64,000 bases of DNA, from NCBI GenBank assembly GCA_020635055.1, contig JACKAN010000007.1, positions 62,001-126,000 of the forward strand. The letters run 5' to 3'. Shown in pieces: positions 52,042-60,471 of this stretch. The notes beneath the pieces were generated by a model, which worked only from the letters and a program-made list of their open reading frames with translations, had not been told where the DNA came from and did no database searches. Position 1 is the first letter of the stretch. Each line of letters starts with the position of its first letter. This stretch comes from Pseudobdellovibrionaceae bacterium. GTDB taxonomy: Bacteria; Bdellovibrionota; Bdellovibrionia; Bdellovibrionales; UBA1609. The position numbers were made by a program, and so were the translations under genes.

Positions 52042-53313
52042 ATGAAACTTAAAAGACTAGTATTTTTGATTACAGTTGTTCTAGCGACACAAATTGGCCT
52101 TTTGGCCTGCGATAAGGCAAAGCCTTTGTCAGGCTCAAGCTCAGGTGGCGGTGGTTATGGTGATGAATCTGCGAATTTGATTTTAGATGAGGCCATAGAG
52201 AGGCTGTCACAGAAAATCCATCAGGCTAGCGAGCAGGTCTATTCAGATCTGCCAAAGGGAGTATCTCGCGATAAATTGTTAAAAATTATCAAAAATGTAA
52301 GGCGAGAACCAAATACTCAGGTAAGTCGTAATCAAAGAGACCTTATGTTTAATTATGTAGATAGCTCCACAGAAAAGTACATTTATGCCACTAGAGCTTT
52401 CTATAAAGCATATGCCGGGGAGGCCATTTATTACGGTAATAAGAAAGAACTTTTAGCTAAGATTGAAGAGATTGAAATTCGTTTACTTCATGAAGCTGCA
52501 CACTTGTTTAAAATTGGAAATTCAGAGACCACCGATTTACAGGCGCGTCGTTTTGCAGTGGCTATGCATTTAATGTTTAATGAAGACACTTATTTTTGCT
52601 TTAGTGAGACAGCTCACCCTCAATGGACAAGGTATGTAGACTATGAAAGAGAGAAAAAAGCTAGAGAGAGTAATGGTAGCGCGGATTGGGATCAAAAGTA
52701 CCGATATGTTTGGTTGATTAATCGACCCACATCAGAAGGTATTTTAAATACTTCTTTATCTTTAATGTTTGCCTCTAATATGGTTGAAGATAATGCCAAT
52801 TTAGAGATGATTAGAGATTTTAAAAGGGATTTCTCTGGACAAGATTATAATGTTTTATCTAAAGAATTAGCTTCGTTTCAGTTAATCCAAGAAGGCGGTA
52901 AACCTATAGTAATTGATTTTAATGAAACCAATGTGCAAGAGAAACCATTTGGCTCAATTATTACCTTTTCGAATTCAACTTCCTTTCTAAATTTTTCTGA
53001 TTCAGAAAAAAAAGATAAACTTCCTGTTGAAAAGGAATGGCTGTCAGAAAGTGTCATAATTAAGAGCAATAGCAAAGGGGATGTGATCGAAGCCAGAGTT
53101 GAATTTGAAACTCTTATTTCCACAAAAGAAATGATGAGTGCTGAAGAACTCCAATTGAAAAACAGAGTGACTCATGCTGAGTACAACAAGAAACCAATAA
53201 ATGTTGCCTCTAGAAAAAAGGGAAAATTTGAAATTCAATGCAAACTAAGAGAGACAAATTACCTTAATATATCCGGATTTTTGACTGATGATGTACTAAG
53301 AAGGGGCTACTAG
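52042..53313 (+). CDS. putative metallopeptidase lipoprotein (HEAAH)
   Basis: 423 residues, AAAGGA before ATG. Lipobox LLAC at about 20-23, then a Ser/Gly linker. H150-E-A-A-H154 in IRLLHEAAHLFKIG, within a helix, is a HExxH zinc motif; the third ligand could be an Asp or Glu further on (TTDLQARRFAVAMH). No named family recognised. The gene is divergent from a TIGR02147 regulator, a pairing common for lipoprotein genes in these genomes. Confidence 0.65.
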   Translation: MKLKRLVFLITVVLATQIGLLACDKAKPLSGSSSGGGGYGDESANLILDEAIERLSQKIHQASEQVYSDLPKGVSRDKLLKIIKNVRREPNTQVSRNQRDLMFNYVDSSTEKYIYATRAFYKAYAGEAIYYGNKKELLAKIEEIEIRLLHEAAHLFKIGNSETTDLQARRFAVAMHLMFNEDTYFCFSETAHPQWTRYVDYEREKKARESNGSADWDQKYRYVWLINRPTSEGILNTSLSLMFASNMVEDNANLEMIRDFKRDFSGQDYNVLSKELASFQLIQEGGKPIVIDFNETNVQEKPFGSIITFSNSTSFLNFSDSEKKDKLPVEKEWLSESVIIKSNSKGDVIEARVEFETLISTKEMMSAEELQLKNRVTHAEYNKKPINVASRKKGKFEIQCKLRETNYLNISGFLTDDVLRRGY

Positions 53314-53316
53314 CTA

Positions 53317-53928
53317 TCAATAATATTTGCAAATATTCAGGCTGTTGCAGACACCATCTGTACAGACATTTTCTAAAGAGCAACGGCCTTCTGTTTTGCA
53401 GTCAGAACTAAAAGAGCATTTGTTACCGTTTTTCTCACATTTACCAAAGGTGCAGTTCCCTTCGAGGGTGCAATCAGAATTGAACATACATTGCTTTGTA
53501 TTTAGTTTGGTTAAAATAGTTTGTTGAGACTTTAACTTTAAATCTTGCTCGCGCAGTTCTAACTCTTGTTCCTTTTTTTTAAGCTCAGCTTCTTTTTTAC
53601 CAATATAATAACCTTTTAGGAATTCAGGTTCTAATTTTTGTGGACAAATACCAAGATATGCTTCGCCGCCGCGGCCAAAAAGTTGACCATTTTCATAAGT
53701 GCAAAAAAACGTTAGTCCTTGGACCCTTCCGCTTGCATACTTTTCATGGTCTACTGTGACATTATACTGACTACAAGTTTTGTTATATTCAGAAAAAGCC
53801 TTAATGGTTTTGCCATTCATGGCATCAGATCTACCTTTTTCAAACCAATTCATGCTTTGACAATCTTCTTTAGTCAAAGTTGTGCAGGAAGCAATAAAAA
53901 GAAAAAATATTAAAATTAACTTCTTCAT
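53317..53928 (-). CDS. DUF2799 lipoprotein with cysteine-rich C terminus
   Basis: 203 residues. Lipobox IASC; NWFEKGRSDAMNG and YASGRVQGLTFFCTYENG are the DUF2799 pattern. After a coiled coil (EAELKKKEQELELREQDLKL) the tail has regular cysteines (CMFNSDCTLEGNCTFGKCE, CSFSSDCKTEGRCS), resembling small disulfide-rich binding modules. It converges with the HEAAH gene, three bases apart. Confidence 0.8.
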   Translation of the reverse strand: MKKLILIFFLFIASCTTLTKEDCQSMNWFEKGRSDAMNGKTIKAFSEYNKTCSQYNVTVDHEKYASGRVQGLTFFCTYENGQLFGRGGEAYLGICPQKLEPEFLKGYYIGKKEAELKKKEQELELREQDLKLKSQQTILTKLNTKQCMFNSDCTLEGNCTFGKCEKNGNKCSFSSDCKTEGRCSLENVCTDGVCNSLNICKYY

Positions 53929-54103
53929 AATAATCCTTATTTAAGATGACTATAGTCTTACAAAAAAACTAACACTGCTCAACAAAATAAATCCTAACTT
54001 AGTTTTAACCACGATTCCAACCCAAACACTTTGCTGTTGGCAGCTAAGCAAAAAGGGTGGTAGTAATTGTCACACTATAAAAAAGGCCAACGCGGGAGGG
54101 ACC

Positions 54104-55198
54104 TTGATACAAAAAACACCTCTACATCAAAATCATATAGAGCTGGGTGCCAGGATGGTGGAATTTGCCGGCTGGTCCATGCCAATACAATATAAAGGGC
54201 TCCGTGAGGAACACATGTGCACAAGAACTCAAGTGGGTATTTTTGATGTATCTCATATGGGTGAAATTCGCATTTCTGGCGAGCGAGCGGAAGAAACTGC
54301 AGAGTGGTTAACTTCCAATTACGTCGGTCGCTTAGAAAATGGCCAAGCACAATATTCTCTTTTAACCAATGAAAATGGAGGAATCGTCGATGATGTCATC
54401 GTTTATTGTGTAGAAAAGGGCAAAGATTATTTTATCTGCGTGAATGCTTCTAATACAAACAAAGATTTTGCTTGGATGCAGGAACACAATAAGGGCGCTA
54501 AAATTTCTAATGAAAGCCCATTTTGGGGGCAAATTGCCGTGCAAGGCCCTAAGGCAATGGATCTTATAGAAGATATATTTGGTGAAGAAGTTAAAAAAAT
54601 CCCTAGTTTTTATTTTTCAAATACCCAGTGGCAAGGGGCACATTGCATGATTGCGCGCACTGGTTATACCGGCGAAGATGGCTGTGAAATATTTATAAGT
54701 GCTGAGAAAGCTTTGCTTTTATGGAAAACCCTTTTAGAACAAGGTGCAAAGTATCACATTCAGCCCATTGGTTTAGGCGCTAGAGACACTTTAAGAACAG
54801 AAATGAAATATAGCCTTTATGGCCACGAAATTGATGATCATCGCAATCCCTACGAAGCGGGATTGGGATGGGTAGTCAAGCCTCAGCAAAAAGACTTTAT
54901 TGGCAAAAATAAGATTGTAGCCAAAAAGGAAGAGGGGCTTAAAAATAAACTGGTTGGATTTAAAATGCTGGACAAAGCGATACCACGTCAGGAATATAAG
55001 GTCTTTTCCCTAGAAGAAAATGAAATTGGATTTGTAACAAGTGGAACTATGTCGCCCTGTTTAAACGAAGGCATTGGCATTGCTTATGTGCTACAAGAGT
55101 TCGCTGACGAAGGAACTGAGTTTTTAATTCAAATTCGCCAGAAAAAATGGAAAGCACAGGTCGTAAAGACACCATTTGTAAAACCCGGAGGAGCTTAA
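54104..55198 (+). CDS. gcvT: glycine cleavage system T protein (aminomethyltransferase)
   Basis: 364 residues, TTG start behind GGGAGGGA. TPLHQNHIELGARMVEFAGWSMPIQY, VGIFDVSHMGEIRI, ARTGYTGEDGCEIFI and GLGARDTLRTEM are GcvT signatures. It transfers the methylene group from the lipoyl arm of GcvH to tetrahydrofolate. gcvH follows at once. No gcvP is in the window. Confidence 0.95.
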   Translation: MIQKTPLHQNHIELGARMVEFAGWSMPIQYKGLREEHMCTRTQVGIFDVSHMGEIRISGERAEETAEWLTSNYVGRLENGQAQYSLLTNENGGIVDDVIVYCVEKGKDYFICVNASNTNKDFAWMQEHNKGAKISNESPFWGQIAVQGPKAMDLIEDIFGEEVKKIPSFYFSNTQWQGAHCMIARTGYTGEDGCEIFISAEKALLLWKTLLEQGAKYHIQPIGLGARDTLRTEMKYSLYGHEIDDHRNPYEAGLGWVVKPQQKDFIGKNKIVAKKEEGLKNKLVGFKMLDKAIPRQEYKVFSLEENEIGFVTSGTMSPCLNEGIGIAYVLQEFADEGTEFLIQIRQKKWKAQVVKTPFVKPGGA

Positions 55199-55199
55199 T

Positions 55200-55586
55200 A
55201 TGCACGTTCCAGAAGAGAACTATTATACAAAAGATCATGAGTGGGCCCAAGTTGATGAAAACGTAGTCACTGTGGGAATCACAGAATACGCTCAAGATAG
55301 CCTAGGTGAAGTCGTTTATGTTGAGCTGCCTGAAGAAGGTCAGAAAGTAACACAAAATGAGTCCTTTGGTGTTATTGAAAGCGTAAAAGCTGTGAGCGAT
55401 TTAGTGGCGCCTGTTTCTGGGACAGTGATCGAAGTAAACACGGGTATTATAGATGAACCCGGCTTACTCAATGATGATCCTATGAATAATGGTTGGATGA
55501 TTCGTATCGAAATGGATACAGAAAAAGAACTAGCCAACTTAATGAGAGCACCCGAATATCGTAAATTCATAGAAAAATCGCAATAA
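55200..55586 (+). CDS. gcvH: glycine cleavage system H protein
   Basis: 128 residues, one base after gcvT. The lipoylation lysine lies in VIESVKAVSDLVAPVSG near residue 64. GITEYAQDSLGEVVYVELPEEG and MIRIE are typical. Carries the aminomethyl intermediate. Confidence 0.96.
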   Translation: MHVPEENYYTKDHEWAQVDENVVTVGITEYAQDSLGEVVYVELPEEGQKVTQNESFGVIESVKAVSDLVAPVSGTVIEVNTGIIDEPGLLNDDPMNNGWMIRIEMDTEKELANLMRAPEYRKFIEKSQ

Positions 55587-55654
55587 AAACAGTAATATTA
55601 AATATTGTTTTTGCGTTCACATATTGGATTTGGTAGAAGAATAATTCTCAAATT

Positions 55655-55739
55655 GCCCCGCTGGTGGAATTGGCAGACACGCTAGACTTAGGATCTAGTG
55701 CTTCACGGCGTGGGGGTTCAAGTCCCTCGCGGGGCACCA
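55655..55739 (+). tRNA. tRNA-Leu (anticodon TAG)
   Basis: 85 bases with a seven-pair acceptor stem (GCCCCGC with GCGGGGC), a D arm, a five-pair anticodon stem around CTTAGGA, a long variable arm as in class II tRNAs, a T loop TTCAAGT, and an encoded CCA. The 3' part is overlapped by the end of the recombinase gene on the other strand. Confidence 0.96.
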
Positions 55740-57466
55740 AATGTCAAGCTATTCGAACACTCACGGATAGAAAAATTTAAAAACTCAGCAGACTCAGCGG
55801 AGGCCCCGCCTCTGAAGGGCCGAGTTGCGTCTTTTTGCGGAAACTCTATCACTTTGCCTTGTTTTGGACACAAAAAAATGCGGGAACCCAAATACATGGG
55901 CTCCCGCAACAAACTGCTCTCATCAACATTGAAATAAACCTTAACTTCCCTCTCTCCAACCTCAATCCTATGAATCAGCCGCTTTATGATTTTGGCTTTA
56001 ATTTCTGGATCACCGCTTTTAACTAGTTGACGAAGTGAGGATAAAAAAGCTGAATACGATTTAATCCCAATCGGAGGATCACTCGCATTACTTCCCACTC
56101 TTTTTAAGTCCTCTAGCTGCTTTTCTGACTTTGCCTTTGCAAGCTCTACCTTTTCCATTTGCTTAAAAATGGGTGTCGCTGATACTGATTTTGGCAGTTG
56201 AGAAAGCCTTTCCGCTAGAGCTTCAAGTTGACTAGAAAAGCCATAAATTTCTGCTTTTAATCTCTCAGTCTCTTTAACTCCCTGGCAGGATTCATGGACT
56301 TTTTTAGCCTCAATTAATAACTCCTTAGCAAAACTTCCTTGGCTTATAAGCTTTTCAACTTCTCCCACAACTAACTCTTCAAGCTTCCTTGCTAAAAACC
56401 TTCTGGGACCGCCACAATCAAAAGTTTTCTTTGTAAGAATGGAATTTCTTTTTGTGGACCAGGAGTGCTCGTAATAGCCAATCTTTCCAGCCTTTCCCCA
56501 TGCTGATTTCCCAGATAAATGATCGCCACATTTTTCACAAAAGCTAATCCCTGTTAAAAGATAGGGATATCTTTTATTTGAATGTGGCTTTTTTCTGGAT
56601 TTATTTTGTCCAAGTATTTTTTGCACTTTATTAAAAATCCTCCTCTCAACTATTGGCTCCCAAACGGCTTTTGCCCCGCATTCTTTGCCATTTTCTTTAT
56701 AAGTTTTTACGCCAATATAGATTTTATTTCTCAGCATATGATGAAGATTATCAACAGTGAAAAAATCAAGACGCATATTTCTGCCACCACCACTCATAAT
56801 GCGCTCTAATCTATAACCATTATCGTTAAGCCATTTGGCTGTTTTTTGTAAAGTTTCTTCTTTCAAAAACATCTCAAAGGCTTTTTTAACTACCTTGGCT
56901 TTTTTCTTATTTATTTTTAAGTACCCAGGTTTTCCTTCAATCAATTCATAGCCAAAAGAAACACAACCGCCATTATAAAGCCCTCGTTTTGCTCTGGCAT
57001 TAATATTGGCCGAGACTCTCTCACTCACTTGCCTGCGCTCAAATTGTGCAATATTAGCGACAGAAAAGAGTACCATCTCGCCTGCCGCTGTCGTGGTATC
57101 AAAGTTCTCTCGTAAGCTCTGAAAGCCACAGTTTGACTTTTGCATCAGCTCCCAAATCTCAGCAAAATCTTTCATGCTCCTTGATATTCTAGAAAGCTCT
57201 GTCACCAGCACTAAATCAATTTCTTTTGCTCGAATAGCTTTTAAAAGTTTTTGCAGCTCTGGTCTGTTGGTGTCTTTTCCTGATTTGGCTCGATCAATAA
57301 AGATTTCTTTTATCTCACCAAAATGGCTTTCCATGTTTTTAAGTTTGACGTGGGCTTTGAGTCTTTCTTCTTGGTTTTTAATAGAGCCTTCTAAATTTTG
57401 CGCCTGCTCCTCTGTGCTCACACGGATATAGCAGCCGATTCTAAAACCTTGATTTTTTCTATGCAT
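55718..57466 (-). CDS. large serine recombinase/integrase
   Basis: 582 residues. The resolvase domain is first (IGCYIRVSTEEQ, catalytic Ser17; LVTELSRISRSMKDF; FERRQVSERVSANI). The recombinase domain spans about 165-280, then a zinc ribbon (CEKCGDHLS ... DCGGPRR) and a coiled coil. The C-terminal about 65 residues (from LREPMYLGSR) are not typical. The stop TGA lies at 55718-55720 inside the T loop of tRNA-Leu, so the 3' end of the gene is made by the integration site. The start overlaps the small upstream gene by eight bases. Confidence 0.92.
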   Translation of the reverse strand: MHRKNQGFRIGCYIRVSTEEQAQNLEGSIKNQEERLKAHVKLKNMESHFGEIKEIFIDRAKSGKDTNRPELQKLLKAIRAKEIDLVLVTELSRISRSMKDFAEIWELMQKSNCGFQSLRENFDTTTAAGEMVLFSVANIAQFERRQVSERVSANINARAKRGLYNGGCVSFGYELIEGKPGYLKINKKKAKVVKKAFEMFLKEETLQKTAKWLNDNGYRLERIMSGGGRNMRLDFFTVDNLHHMLRNKIYIGVKTYKENGKECGAKAVWEPIVERRIFNKVQKILGQNKSRKKPHSNKRYPYLLTGISFCEKCGDHLSGKSAWGKAGKIGYYEHSWSTKRNSILTKKTFDCGGPRRFLARKLEELVVGEVEKLISQGSFAKELLIEAKKVHESCQGVKETERLKAEIYGFSSQLEALAERLSQLPKSVSATPIFKQMEKVELAKAKSEKQLEDLKRVGSNASDPPIGIKSYSAFLSSLRQLVKSGDPEIKAKIIKRLIHRIEVGEREVKVYFNVDESSLLREPMYLGSRIFLCPKQGKVIEFPQKDATRPFRGGASAESAEFLNFSIRECSNSLTFGAPRGT

Positions 57467-57671
57467 CAGTTCCCGTCCTTTTTAGGGACTCATCACTGTG
57501 AGTCAAAATTGTTTGTGACTCGATTCTTAAAAACTGATCTGATTTGGATTTTTGGAGCTGGCAAAAATAATCATAAACAATACTTGCCAATTCATCAAGG
57601 TTTAAACTGTGCTCATCAGTACTTACTTTATTAGGAATCAACCTAACTCTAGGCTCCCATTTGTTTTTCAT
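57459..57671 (-). CDS. small protein coupled to the recombinase
   Basis: 70 residues, ATG 57671 behind GAGGTGAT. It is hydrophilic: KNKWEPRVRLIPNKVSTDEH then a helix. Its stop overlaps the recombinase start by eight bases, so it is translated together with the recombinase and could be a directionality or accessory factor. No family recognised. Confidence 0.65.
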   Translation of the reverse strand: MKNKWEPRVRLIPNKVSTDEHSLNLDELASIVYDYFCQLQKSKSDQFLRIESQTILTHSDESLKRTGTDA

Positions 57672-57765
57672 TGATCACCTCGAATTTTTACGAAAACACA
57701 TAGAGTCTCCTTTTTTCTTCTGAGTCTGATTAATTTTAAAAACCAACCCATAGGGCATAAGTCAG

Positions 57766-58632
57766 TCACTGTTTTTCTGGTATTTCACTTTGTTTATAAG
57801 TCTTTGATCTATGGGGACTTTTAAGCGTATTCAATAAATCACTCATCACAACAGGTTCTGAGCGTGTTGTGAGGTTATTGTGAAGCAGTTGATAAATTGT
57901 TTTTCCCTTATTTTTACCCAATGTAATTTTGCTATTCCATCCATTTATTTTAATATCCTGCAAACCAACAAATGAGTGCGGGCCAAAATCACCGCTGCCA
58001 TTTTTCATTATCTGGTTTTGGATTCGCCTTCCAATATTCTCCTTAGGGTAAACCCATAAAACATCTTCGACATTTTCTGCTCTATAAAAGCCATCAATAA
58101 GTTCATAATCAGCATTTCTTTTAGCGTTTAATTCTACTTCTAAGGCTATGCGTTTAATTTTATCTCCCTCCTGAATACACCAATAACCATCAGGTCTATG
58201 CCCTGAAGAAATCCAATCTGGCATTGCGTCCATGTGAGTGCGTCTTAAAACCTGCTCTGAAAATAAAATTACATTTTCAGGCTTTGACAAAAGGTATTCG
58301 CCTAAATGAATAGCTGTAACCCAATAATCGTGAATCAGATTTTCTGATCTGTAGCCCTCTTCCTTTAAAACGGGTAAGTCATCTCTAATTACTTCAAATC
58401 CTAGTTTATCTAATGTCCACAAATAGATTTTCCCAGTGGGGTCTACGGGGCATTTGATAAAGCCAGCAGCTTCGAGCTTAAGTAATCTTCTGTAAGCCGT
58501 TTCAATATTGGCACCAGAGTAAAACTTACGACAAAGGCTCATGGTGGTGGCCACTTTCCAGCGCCACAAAAAGCCAAGGAGCGGGATATCCCGCTCCTTG
58601 CTTAAAACAACTCTTGGTTTTCTTTTTTTCAA
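57766..58632 (-). CDS. replication-relaxation family protein
   Basis: 288 residues. A winged-helix start (LLGFLWRWKVATTMSLCRKFYSG, AYRRLLKLEAAGFIK, YLWTLDKLGFEVI) and a nuclease-like second half (HRPDGYWCI, IALEVELNAKRNADYELIDGFYRA) match the replication-relaxation family of plasmids and integrative elements. It lies two bases from the FtsK-type gene, the usual pairing in such elements. Confidence 0.78.
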   Translation of the reverse strand: MKKRKPRVVLSKERDIPLLGFLWRWKVATTMSLCRKFYSGANIETAYRRLLKLEAAGFIKCPVDPTGKIYLWTLDKLGFEVIRDDLPVLKEEGYRSENLIHDYWVTAIHLGEYLLSKPENVILFSEQVLRRTHMDAMPDWISSGHRPDGYWCIQEGDKIKRIALEVELNAKRNADYELIDGFYRAENVEDVLWVYPKENIGRRIQNQIMKNGSGDFGPHSFVGLQDIKINGWNSKITLGKNKGKTIYQLLHNNLTTRSEPVVMSDLLNTLKSPHRSKTYKQSEIPEKQ

Positions 58633-58634
58633 AA

Positions 58635-60065
58635 CTATACCTCCAGATCAAAGTTTTTAAGCCCTTGTGCTTTTTTCTTTGGGCTTGGGGCAGTTTTTAC
58701 TTTGTAAGAGGAGAGTAGACCCTTGGCTTTTTCGATGGATAGATAAGGCGTTTGCAGTTCCGTCATCTTGCCACCATTTTTCCAGATAGCTCTACCAGGA
58801 ATATCCGATAGGTGTGTAGCTCTACCACTATCTAACACTGTCATGCTTGAGATGTTGTTAGGCATCTGAAAACAAATAATCCCTGTTAAGTTGGTTTTTA
58901 CTTGTGGATCAATGGCTTTGGCATCGGGCCTTTGAGTGGCCATCACAAGATGCACTCCCACGGCTCGGCCTTGCCTTGCAATTTGGCTAATGGCTTTTCT
59001 GGCAAGGCCCAATTCACCACTCGTTGCATGATGACCACTTAAAAAGATTTCAGCAGCCTCATCAATGACAATGAGCTTTCGGTGAAGGCCATCCTCTCCA
59101 GTTATTTGTCTTAATTCTTCAAGGTCTTTGGCGTCCTTTTCCCGGAGGAGTTTCATCCTGCGTTCAAGCTCCATTTGTAGATCCTTAAACTCCTTAATCG
59201 CTCTTTCAATACTAGGAATGACTTTGACTCGTTTGAGATTTTCAAAGAGTTGAAATTCGAGTCCCCCTTTTAAATCCACTAGAACAAATTCCATAGAGTC
59301 GCTATTTTTGTAAAGGCTTGTAATTAGCCCTCGAACAAAAGTGGATTTTCCACTGCCTGTCTGACCTGCAACGAGTAGATGCGGAGTTTCAGTTAAATCA
59401 CCAAATATGGCATTAGACCTTGTTTGCCCCACATGAAAGTCGGTCTCCTTGTCGCCATTGCCACTATAGCTTACAAGTTTAGGCATAGGAGTTTTAGAGT
59501 AAATAATATCAATCGTCCCGCTTTCACGGTTTTCCTTAAACTGATCCACATAGACTCCCATACCACTTTCGATATAGGGCTTAGCTTTTTGAAATTGCTC
59601 CAGTGGAAATGAGCTTCTGGATACCCGCATCGAGCGAATCCCTTCAGCAATTTCTCGATCAAACTTTGGTTTGGGCGTTCCTTCCACATGGCTTTTTAAT
59701 CCAGCGGTGGTAAAAATGGAGTTCATCTTGTTTTCAAGTTTTCGTCTAGCAAAAACTTGGCTCATTCCCCAAGTCCAAACTGGGGAACAAACAAAAAACC
59801 AGAAGTAAAAACCATAGGTCTTTTGTGGATACCAGTGGGCTTTTCCAAATAGACTCCATAAATACTTATCCCAACCAAACTTAAAGGCTATGAAAAGCCC
59901 TAATGTAGTAATAAGTATTTTTACAACTGGCATCGTTCCATAGCTGATGCCAAGACCGATTTCTTTAGCGATGAGAAGTAGAGTTTTTCCTAGCGCTTCT
60001 CCAAAATTCCACAGAACCATTTCAAAACCTGATTCTGATTTTGCTTTTTTATTGTTATTAGACAT
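58635..60065 (-). CDS. FtsK/SpoIIIE-type DNA translocase
   Basis: 476 residues, AAAGGAGA before ATG 60065. Two membrane segments at about 45-62 and 83-100, Walker A GQTGSGKST at 234-242, LVDLKGGLEF, Walker B KLIVIDEAAE, and QIARQGRAVGVHLVMATQRPDAK with TNLTGIICFQ. The architecture is that of single-protein DNA pumps in conjugative elements. There is no gamma (KOPS-reading) domain, so it is not the chromosomal FtsK. Likely moves the element's DNA between cells. Confidence 0.88.
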   Translation of the reverse strand: MSNNNKKAKSESGFEMVLWNFGEALGKTLLLIAKEIGLGISYGTMPVVKILITTLGLFIAFKFGWDKYLWSLFGKAHWYPQKTYGFYFWFFVCSPVWTWGMSQVFARRKLENKMNSIFTTAGLKSHVEGTPKPKFDREIAEGIRSMRVSRSSFPLEQFQKAKPYIESGMGVYVDQFKENRESGTIDIIYSKTPMPKLVSYSGNGDKETDFHVGQTRSNAIFGDLTETPHLLVAGQTGSGKSTFVRGLITSLYKNSDSMEFVLVDLKGGLEFQLFENLKRVKVIPSIERAIKEFKDLQMELERRMKLLREKDAKDLEELRQITGEDGLHRKLIVIDEAAEIFLSGHHATSGELGLARKAISQIARQGRAVGVHLVMATQRPDAKAIDPQVKTNLTGIICFQMPNNISSMTVLDSGRATHLSDIPGRAIWKNGGKMTELQTPYLSIEKAKGLLSSYKVKTAPSPKKKAQGLKNFDLEV

Positions 60066-60471
60066 AAATCTCCTTTAAAAAATGAGAATTTAGCCGCAGA
60101 AAATAAAATTCGACATTTTCTACGACAAATAGGTGTATTTCTTTTTAATTTGAGGCTTAGATTTTTTTTAGATATAAGCTCGGCCATAAAACCGAGGCAT
60201 AGTTTGAGACTTCAACCCGTCTAGACAAAGAGAGTCCAGAGACCTTCCCATATTGGTTTAATTAAAATTTATAGGTTTTCCCTTGGTTAAAGATTATGAG
60301 GCTTGATTCTTTAAAGCTTCACTAGATTGTAAGCTTTGACTTCCCGTGGGATAGGTAATCACTATCCTTTCACTATATACAAATTAAGGGGGGATTTTCT
60401 TTGTAACTAATTGAAAATACTAAAAATAACAAAATATGACAATGAGGTTCATTTATGCTATCTAAAAAACT
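60066..60471. other. divergent control region of the element
   Basis: About 400 bases between the translocase and the plus-strand gene. Two dyads stand out: AAAGCTT at 60313-60319 with AAGCTTT at 60332-60338, and GGATAG at 60349-60354 with CTATCC at 60362-60367 (7-base loop). They may be operators or small hairpins. Confidence 0.5.

Noticed and set aside
54000..54103. Glycine riboswitch expected upstream of gcvT
   Set aside because: I looked for the conserved aptamer core and stems and found none.
55698..55937. 79-residue plus-strand frame starting inside tRNA-Leu
   Set aside because: Antisense of the recombinase C terminus, and it starts within the tRNA.
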